The position numbers and the translations under genes were made by a program. This document shows positions 58,526 to 64,000 of a stretch of DNA of 64,000 nucleotides, piece by piece. Origin of the DNA: Flavimaribacter sp024343425 (GTDB lineage: Bacteria > Pseudomonadota > Alphaproteobacteria > Rhizobiales > Rhizobiaceae); the NCBI GenBank assembly GCA_965227645.1, contig OZ245773.1, forward strand, positions 1 through 64,000. Reading direction: 5' to 3'. The notes under the pieces were generated by a model, which saw nothing but the letters and a program-made list of their open reading frames with translations, was not told the origin of the DNA and ran no database searches. Numbering within the stretch: position 1 is the stretch's first letter; every line of letters starts with the position of its first letter.

Positions 58526-59284
58526 ATGACGCAGACAATCGCAGTAATAACCGGCGGAAGCCGGGGGCTCGGTCGAAGCATGGCGTTGCATCTCGCCGAA
58601 AAGGGCGTCGATGTGGTTCTGACCTGGCGAAGCAGAAAGGGCGACGCCGACGCCGTCGTGGCGGATATCGAAAAGCGCGGCCGCAAGGCCGTGGCGCTGC
58701 AGCTCGATACGAGCGCGACGGAAGGGTTCGCGGAATTTTCCCGTGAACTCTCTTCCGTTCTGAGGCAGGTATGGGGCCGGGACTCGTTCGACTTTCTCGT
58801 CAACAACGCCGGCACAGGCGTGCACAAGTCCTTCGCCGAAACAACCGAGGCGGATTTCGATGAACTGGTGGACATCCATCTCAGGGGCGTCTTCTTCCTG
58901 ACGCAGCAACTGCTGCCGCTGATTGCGGATGGCGGCCGCATCGTGAACGTCTCGTCCGGGCTCGCGCGCTTCGCATTGCCGGGATACGCGGCGTACGGGA
59001 CAATGAAAGGCGCCGTCGAGGTGCTGACCCGTTATCTGGCGAAGGAACTGGGTGACCGAAAGATCGCGGTGAACGCCGTGGCTCCCGGCGCCGTCGAGAC
59101 CGATTTCGGCGGCGGGGCGGTCCGAGACAACGACGATCTCAACGCCTACATCGCATCGCAGACTGCTATGGGCAGGGTCGGGCTTCCAGACGACATTGGC
59201 GGCGCGGTCTCCAGTCTTCTGATTGGCGACCTTGGATGGATGACCGGCCAGCGGATCGAGGTGTCGGGCGGACAAAGCCTGTGA
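58526..59284 (+). CDS. SDR-family oxidoreductase
   Basis: 252 residues from ATG 58526, 6 nt after AAAGGAG; ATG 58520 overlaps that site. Classical SDR: TGGSRGLG at 9-16, NNAG at 93-96, and the Ser143/Ser144, Tyr157, Lys161 active site (NVSSGLARFA; YAAYGTMKGA). The C-terminal WMTGQRIEVSGGQSL is usual. FabG-like in fold, but the divergent AraC regulator suggests an inducible role in handling small carbonyl compounds. Confidence 0.9.
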   Translation: MTQTIAVITGGSRGLGRSMALHLAEKGVDVVLTWRSRKGDADAVVADIEKRGRKAVALQLDTSATEGFAEFSRELSSVLRQVWGRDSFDFLVNNAGTGVHKSFAETTEADFDELVDIHLRGVFFLTQQLLPLIADGGRIVNVSSGLARFALPGYAAYGTMKGAVEVLTRYLAKELGDRKIAVNAVAPGAVETDFGGGAVRDNDDLNAYIASQTAMGRVGLPDDIGGAVSSLLIGDLGWMTGQRIEVSGGQSL

Positions 59285-59767
59285 TGGTTGCTACTCAGGA
59301 TAGTTTCCAAGGCGGTGACTTATGTCGCCGCCTTGGCGTTGAAACAGCCCGGTTTGCAAGCATTTGCATGGAAAATTAACTATATTTCTTCATAACAGTT
59401 AAGTTGTGACGTAAATACAGGGCGTCATTATTCATTTGGTAAGAAACAGCCCAAATTTCCTGCAAAAACGGATATTTCGTTGTGATTCTGCAACATTGAC
59501 ATCAAAATAATATTTTGTTTTCGCAATATTACTTTACGATACCAAGCGTGTTCTGATACTGATCGCGTCGATCATAGTAAGTATCGTCTCGATATCTGTT
59601 TAGGGACGAGCTGAGTCAATGGAGTGACGGATCCCGAAAGCAATCGAGTTCAGTTTGAGTAACGGGTAGCAGGTCAATCCTGAGTCGGCTTTCTTCTTTG
59701 GCCGCGACGCCATCATCAAACATTTTCGGTTGACTGTTCGATCCGTCGAAACGGGGGACTATCGGTG
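59285..59767. other. AT-rich region before the autotransporter gene
   Basis: 483 bp without a gene. CCAAGGCGG/CCGCCTTGG (59307-59336) is a 9-bp hairpin that may end the SDR mRNA, although no T-run follows. From 59380 to 59620 the sequence is clearly AT-richer than its surroundings, with TTGACA at 59496-59501 as a possible -35 box. The long leader suggests regulation of the autotransporter, but I see no known site. Confidence 0.5.
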
Positions 59768-62700
59768 ATGCCACGCCAGACAACTGTCAAATCCGGAAAA
59801 TCAAACGAATCAACACTTCTGAGGAAACGGCTGCTGTCGGGCACGGCGCTGGCGCTGTTTTCGGGCGTCGCCTTTTCCGGCCTGGCGGTTCTGACCCCTT
59901 CATCGGCCCAGGCGGACGACGAGTGCGGCGTTCTCACGAACAACGGTTCGACCGACCTGATCTCCTGCGGTCCGACGGAAGGCCAGAACGGCATCAGCTA
60001 CCCGGCCGTGCAGGACGACCTGCAGATGAACCTCAACGGCACGACGCAGAACACGACCGCCGACGGGGTGTGGATTTCCAACGACACCGGCTATGGGCCC
60101 GACGTCGTCGTCTACACGACGCAGTATCCGGGGCCGATCAATCCCGCCATCTATTCCAATGACGGCGATCCGGCGCTGGCCGTCCAGTTGGACGAGGGCG
60201 GCGACATCACCCTCGATCACGATTATGGAACGTTCACAAACAATGGCGGTGGACAGGGCGTCAATCTTTATACGTCTTCCGGCGACATCAACGTGGACAT
60301 TGCGGAAGGCGCTTCCGTAGCGGCCTATGACAACAACGGAATGAACCTTTACACCGACGACGGCGATATCACGGTCGTGAACGCCGGAACGGTTTCGGGC
60401 GATGGAGACGGCGACTATTTCGGCGGAAACGGTCTTTACGCTTCGGCTTCGGGAACTGTCGACATCACCAACAGCTCCATGACCTCGATGATCGGCGCCG
60501 ATCATGGCATGGAAGTCAATAACTCCAACCAGGTGCTGATCAACAATACGGGTGGACTGACAGTCGGTCTTGGCGGCGAAGGCGTCGAGATCAACGACAT
60601 CTACGGCAGTTCACTGGCCCAGGACGAGGCGAGCGTCGGGATCATAAATACGGCTGGCGTCATCGCCGGTTACTGGGACGGCGTCGACGTTTCGGACGTA
60701 TGGAATTCCGATGAGATGCCGGAAAACGAACTCTATATCGACAACAAGGGCGAGATGGAGAACGACGCGGTCGTGACCCGCGGCGGCCTCATTCTCGGCA
60801 CGTTCGGCCAGGGCGTCGATCTCGACGAGATCGACGGCGACGTCGTCATCGACAACAAGGAGACCTGGAACAAGGGTCTGAGCGTCGCCGGCGTCGAGAC
60901 GGCGATCGGCAGCTTTTCCGGCGACGTTGCAGATCTTGCAACCGGACTTTACGACGCCGGCCTCTCAGGCATCTTCGGCGAAAGCTATGGCATACGGCTG
61001 GATAACATTGGCGAGCCAAGCTACGACAATGACGGCTATGTGATCATCGACAACAGGCTTGGCCTCATTGGCGGCTACAACGGCTCCGGCGTTCAGATCG
61101 GCAATGTTGGCCTGAATGCGCCCGGGTATACATCCGTCGATTTCGACAACCGGGGCGGTCTCGTCGCCGGTCTGGACGGTTACGGCGTCAACATCTATTC
61201 GACCAACGGAAGCGTCGAGATCGACAACGGCTCCTATGGCTACGACGCCGATAACAACTACATCGGCGGCGGCACGATCCTGGGGCTCGGAGACAGCTAT
61301 GAGGACGGCGTAAATCTGTCCGATATCGGCGTCGACGTCGTCATCAACAATAGGGATGGCCTGATCTATTCGGCGACAGGCGACGCCGTCGACGTGGAGG
61401 GCGTGGGCGCCACGGCCTATGTCGGGTATTACGGCGCCGGCGGTTACTATTCCGGCGACAACGCCTTCTACATCGCCCCGATGGGAAGCGCGGTCGAGAT
61501 GTCCTCCTTCTATACCGGGTACATTCACACGGGCGGGCTTGCCGTCGGTTACGGCAGCGAAGACATGCCTGTTTACAATGTGGCCGGTTTCGACGAAGTC
61601 GAGATCATGAACACCGGCATCGCCGGCAGCGTGAACCTGCCCGGTTTCGCGGTTGACGGCGACACGATCAACGCCAGCATCCTCAACGGCGAGCCTGTCG
61701 ATTTCTTCGCCGATGTCGACGATTACGACGGCACCGCCGATATCTGGTACGAGGTCGCCAGCATTTCCGATTACGCCCTGTCCGCCGGCGCCGCCGGCAG
61801 CCTGAGCAATCTGGAAAACTACGCCGATGCGGCCGACGACGTCCTGGTCGTCGCCGAAGATTATTACGTCTTCGACTTCGACAACTCGGGCATTGCAATC
61901 GGTCAAGTTCTTCTCGAGGACACGGACTACAGCAACACGGTCAGCAACTCCGGCGCCTGGTATACGCTGGGTGAGAATTACCTTGGACAGAACGGCCGCC
62001 TCTACAACGAGGAGGGCGGTGTCATCCAGACCGCTTTTGCTGACGGATACAGCGACTCCACGTCGTTCGCCCTCAACTGGTTCGACAATGACGGCGCGTT
62101 GAGCATGGTCGACGGCGACGCCTATGACCGCACCTATGTCAACTTCGTGAACGAAAGCAGCTACAGCTCGGGCTGGAGCGGTTTCGGCGACGTTGCGGTC
62201 GACGTCGATTTTTACAACGGCATGTCCGACCGTCTCGTCTTCTCGAACTACTCCTCCGACTACGCCTACAATATCGAGGGTTCGAACGGCGTGATCGTCA
62301 ACGTGCTGAGCAGCACGCCGGGCGGCATCAACCAGTACGGCATCGACGTCGTGCAATATGACGACAACGCCTACATCGACAACAACTGCTACGGTCCGTG
62401 CGTTGCGGGAGACGCCTTCTACATCTCCTCGGCCTCCGACGGATACTTCAACTGGGGCGGCGCCGGCATGATCGCCGACGGCATGTTCGCCTGGTACATG
62501 GCGCAGGACGAAGACTACGAAGACTTCGAATTGCGCAGCACCTGGGCTCCGACCGTCGACCAGCTTCCGTCGCTCGTCACGCAGGTTCAGAACGCCTGGT
62601 ACCAGACCAACGACGTGGTCGCCGATCACATCCGCGGCAATCGCTGGCCTGAAGCCTTCGGCACGACCTACAACGCCGACTTCATCACCGCAGCGCCCAC

Positions 62701-63571
62701 TCCGGCGGCGCCTGTCATGGCTGATGCCTACAACAAGGGCGTCTGGCTGAAGGTTCAGGGTTCGTGGACCGACCGGGACACCGAACTTGCCCGGACGATT
62801 GGCGGCGTGACCTCCGTGGTCGACACCAGCTATGATCAGGACATCTACAGCATCATCGGCGGTCTCGACATGCGCTTCGGCGACGACGGACCGTTCCGCG
62901 CAGGCCTGTTCGGCGGCTACATCAGCTCGCAGTCCAACTTCACGTCCTGGGCCGCGACCGCTGACTTCGACGGCGCGACCATCGGCGCATATCTCGACTA
63001 CACGAAGGGCAACTTCTACGCCGATGCGACCATCAAGGCCGACTTCCTGAGCGGCGACTACACGGCCAATGTGAACGGCGTCAATGCGGTCTCCGGAAGC
63101 CCGGACGCAACCAGCGTTGGTGTGCTCGCCAATACGGGCTACCGCTTCCAGGGAACGCGCGGCTATATCGAGCCGATCGCCTCCTTCGCCTATGTCAGCA
63201 GCAGCCTCGACAACTTCCAGTCGGGCGGCGCATCCGTCAGCTTCAGCGACGGCAACAGCCTGCGGGCCGGCGCCGGCGCCAGGATCGGCACGGACTTCGA
63301 CATGGCCAGCGGCGCCCAGGCGGAAGTCTCGCTTCTCGGCAAGGTGTGGAACGAGTTCGAGGACGCCAACAGCGTGACTGTGACGGACCTCGGATCGGGC
63401 AGCTCCGCCACCTTCCAGGACGGCATCGACGGGGTCTTCGGAGAAGTCTCGGCCGTTCTCAACGTGACCAACGCCAACAGGTCGATGTCGGGCTTCATCT
63501 CGGGCGGAACCGAGTTCAACAGCACCTACACGACGCTGAACGCAAAGGGCGGCTTCCGGGTCAACTGGTAA
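59768..63571 (+). CDS. Autotransporter with beta-helical passenger
   Basis: 1267 residues. An extended signal peptide covers about residues 1-50 (basic SGKSNESTLLRKRLL, then a hydrophobic core ending near SSAQA). The passenger, about 55-950, is Asn-, Asp-, Gly- and Tyr-rich, poor in Lys and Arg, with repeats of the type I-D/N-N-x-x-GLI-x-G-x-x-G-x-GV-x-I every 45-60 residues, for example at DNA 60560, 60640, 60780, 61040, 61140, 61330, which suggests a parallel beta-helix. From about residue 989 a 12-strand autotransporter barrel follows (KGVWLKVQGSW to FRVNW; the aromatic last residue is the Bam signal). Two Cys pairs lie in the passenger. No protease or adhesin motif is seen. A GTG one codon upstream (59765) also fits. 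Confidence 0.88.
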   Translation: MPRQTTVKSGKSNESTLLRKRLLSGTALALFSGVAFSGLAVLTPSSAQADDECGVLTNNGSTDLISCGPTEGQNGISYPAVQDDLQMNLNGTTQNTTADGVWISNDTGYGPDVVVYTTQYPGPINPAIYSNDGDPALAVQLDEGGDITLDHDYGTFTNNGGGQGVNLYTSSGDINVDIAEGASVAAYDNNGMNLYTDDGDITVVNAGTVSGDGDGDYFGGNGLYASASGTVDITNSSMTSMIGADHGMEVNNSNQVLINNTGGLTVGLGGEGVEINDIYGSSLAQDEASVGIINTAGVIAGYWDGVDVSDVWNSDEMPENELYIDNKGEMENDAVVTRGGLILGTFGQGVDLDEIDGDVVIDNKETWNKGLSVAGVETAIGSFSGDVADLATGLYDAGLSGIFGESYGIRLDNIGEPSYDNDGYVIIDNRLGLIGGYNGSGVQIGNVGLNAPGYTSVDFDNRGGLVAGLDGYGVNIYSTNGSVEIDNGSYGYDADNNYIGGGTILGLGDSYEDGVNLSDIGVDVVINNRDGLIYSATGDAVDVEGVGATAYVGYYGAGGYYSGDNAFYIAPMGSAVEMSSFYTGYIHTGGLAVGYGSEDMPVYNVAGFDEVEIMNTGIAGSVNLPGFAVDGDTINASILNGEPVDFFADVDDYDGTADIWYEVASISDYALSAGAAGSLSNLENYADAADDVLVVAEDYYVFDFDNSGIAIGQVLLEDTDYSNTVSNSGAWYTLGENYLGQNGRLYNEEGGVIQTAFADGYSDSTSFALNWFDNDGALSMVDGDAYDRTYVNFVNESSYSSGWSGFGDVAVDVDFYNGMSDRLVFSNYSSDYAYNIEGSNGVIVNVLSSTPGGINQYGIDVVQYDDNAYIDNNCYGPCVAGDAFYISSASDGYFNWGGAGMIADGMFAWYMAQDEDYEDFELRSTWAPTVDQLPSLVTQVQNAWYQTNDVVADHIRGNRWPEAFGTTYNADFITAAPTPAAPVMADAYNKGVWLKVQGSWTDRDTELARTIGGVTSVVDTSYDQDIYSIIGGLDMRFGDDGPFRAGLFGGYISSQSNFTSWAATADFDGATIGAYLDYTKGNFYADATIKADFLSGDYTANVNGVNAVSGSPDATSVGVLANTGYRFQGTRGYIEPIASFAYVSSSLDNFQSGGASVSFSDGNSLRAGAGARIGTDFDMASGAQAEVSLLGKVWNEFEDANSVTVTDLGSGSSATFQDGIDGVFGEVSAVLNVTNANRSMSGFISGGTEFNSTYTTLNAKGGFRVNW

Positions 63572-63597
63572 GCCTCACCCAAAGTTGAAAATTCCGG

Positions 63598-63626
63598 GAC
63601 CGGCGTCGAAAAGACGCCGGTCTTTT
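63598..63626 (+). terminator. Rho-independent terminator after the autotransporter
   Basis: GACCGGCGTC-GAAAA-GACGCCGGTC followed by TTTT: a perfect 10-bp stem 26 nt after the stop codon. Confidence 0.92.
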
Positions 63627-63764
63627 CGTGTCCGCGGGCGCCAGTACATCTTGGCGGATATCACTGCATGTTAACATAGTAAACGCAATGTGAATCCGTG
63701 ACCCGATTTTTGCCCGAAACTGCCGTTTTAGTGCAGGATGAAATGTAATGCGGAGACGGGATTC

Positions 63765-64000
63765 ATGGACAGGAAAAGCGGACACATGTCCGATATGGAC
63801 GTCCGGAGAATCGGCGCTGACCCGGAAACGCGCAAGGCGCGGCACCTTCTGCCGCTCGCGGTTTTCGCTCTCGCCGGGATAGGTATAGGCACGGCTCTGG
63901 CGCCGGATTTCACGACGGTCGGCGCTGCGCCGGAAGAAGATAAACCCGAAATCAGGATGGCGCAGACGGTCGCCGTTGTTACGCCGGAGGACGAGCGTTC
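63765..64000 (+). CDS. 5' part of a gene, single-pass membrane protein
   Basis: At least 78 codons from ATG 63765 (GGAGA upstream), open to the window edge. A charged start is followed by one hydrophobic segment at about 28-46 (LLPLAVFALAGIGIGTALA), then an exported part with DKPEIRMAQTVAVVTPEDERS. It looks like the N-terminal anchor of an envelope protein; the family cannot be named from this piece. Confidence 0.65.
   Translation, partial: MDRKSGHMSDMDVRRIGADPETRKARHLLPLAVFALAGIGIGTALAPDFTTVGAAPEEDKPEIRMAQTVAVVTPEDER

Noticed and set aside
60965..62629. 554-codon open frame opposite the autotransporter
   Set aside because: Val/Asp-rich mirror of the repeats on the other strand, with no independent evidence of a gene.

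Overview
The window comes from an alphaproteobacterium, most likely of the order Hyphomicrobiales (Rhizobiales). This rests on the 16S rRNA gene, the gene order ubiG / lysC-ptsP-prfA-prmC, a DUF4167 gene, tRNA-Ile and tRNA-Ala in the rRNA spacer, and an intervening sequence in the 5' part of the 23S rRNA gene. I cannot name a genus. The sequence is GC-rich and densely coding, and most of it is chromosomal housekeeping DNA.

Layout. (1) 1-1.7 kb: an IS4-family insertion sequence inserted in a REP-like palindrome. (2) 1.8-7.5 kb, minus strand: a CelD/BcsL-type acetyltransferase, a Wzx/MATE-like polysaccharide flippase and secA. (3) 7.8-15.9 kb: a parvulin, argJ, a GNAT protein, mutT, a small membrane protein, PPK2, an NDUFAF5-like methyltransferase, comF, grxC, a Nit amidase and a DUF1178 protein. 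(4) 16.1-17.5 kb: an SDR oxidoreductase and a MerR regulator with a textbook MerR-type promoter. (5) 17.6-18.9 kb: a second copy of the IS in the opposite orientation, inserted at the same point of another copy of the palindrome. (6) 19.2-20.7 kb: a divergent HxlR regulator and zinc-type alcohol dehydrogenase pair. (7) 20.9-31.2 kb: ubiG, lysC, ptsP, prfA, prmC, a DUF4167 gene, and clpB behind a sigma-32-like promoter. (8) 31.3-33.3 kb: an M23 peptidase. (9) 33.7-40.6 kb: a complete rRNA operon (16S, tRNA-Ile, tRNA-Ala, 23S, 5S). (10) 40.6-45 kb: a conserved hypothetical gene, mgtE, a DUF202 gene, an APC permease and a VIT1/CCC1 metal transporter behind an Irr-box-like sequence. (11) 45-55.5 kb: one twelve-gene minus-strand unit, urtABCDE-ureDABCEFG. 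(12) 55.9-59.3 kb: a succinate-semialdehyde dehydrogenase-like gene and a divergent AraC/SDR pair. (13) 59.8-64 kb: a 1267-residue autotransporter and the start of a cut-off gene.

How the genes work together. The urt-ure unit forms a complete urea pathway. UrtA binds urea, UrtBC form the channel and UrtDE drive uptake. UreABC hydrolyse urea to ammonia and CO2, and UreDEFG insert nickel. Translational coupling by 1-8 bp overlaps runs through most of the unit, and a sigma-54-like promoter lies in front of urtA, which suggests nitrogen control. PtsP would connect to nitrogen status as well.

The two least ordinary structures are (a) four copies of a 230-290 nt, hairpin-rich element inside the single rRNA operon: two in the 16S-23S spacer in opposite orientation around the tRNAs, one inside the 23S gene and one between 23S and 5S; and (b) two IS copies that interrupt the apical loop of a chromosomal REP-like hairpin at exactly the same base, duplicating the loop.
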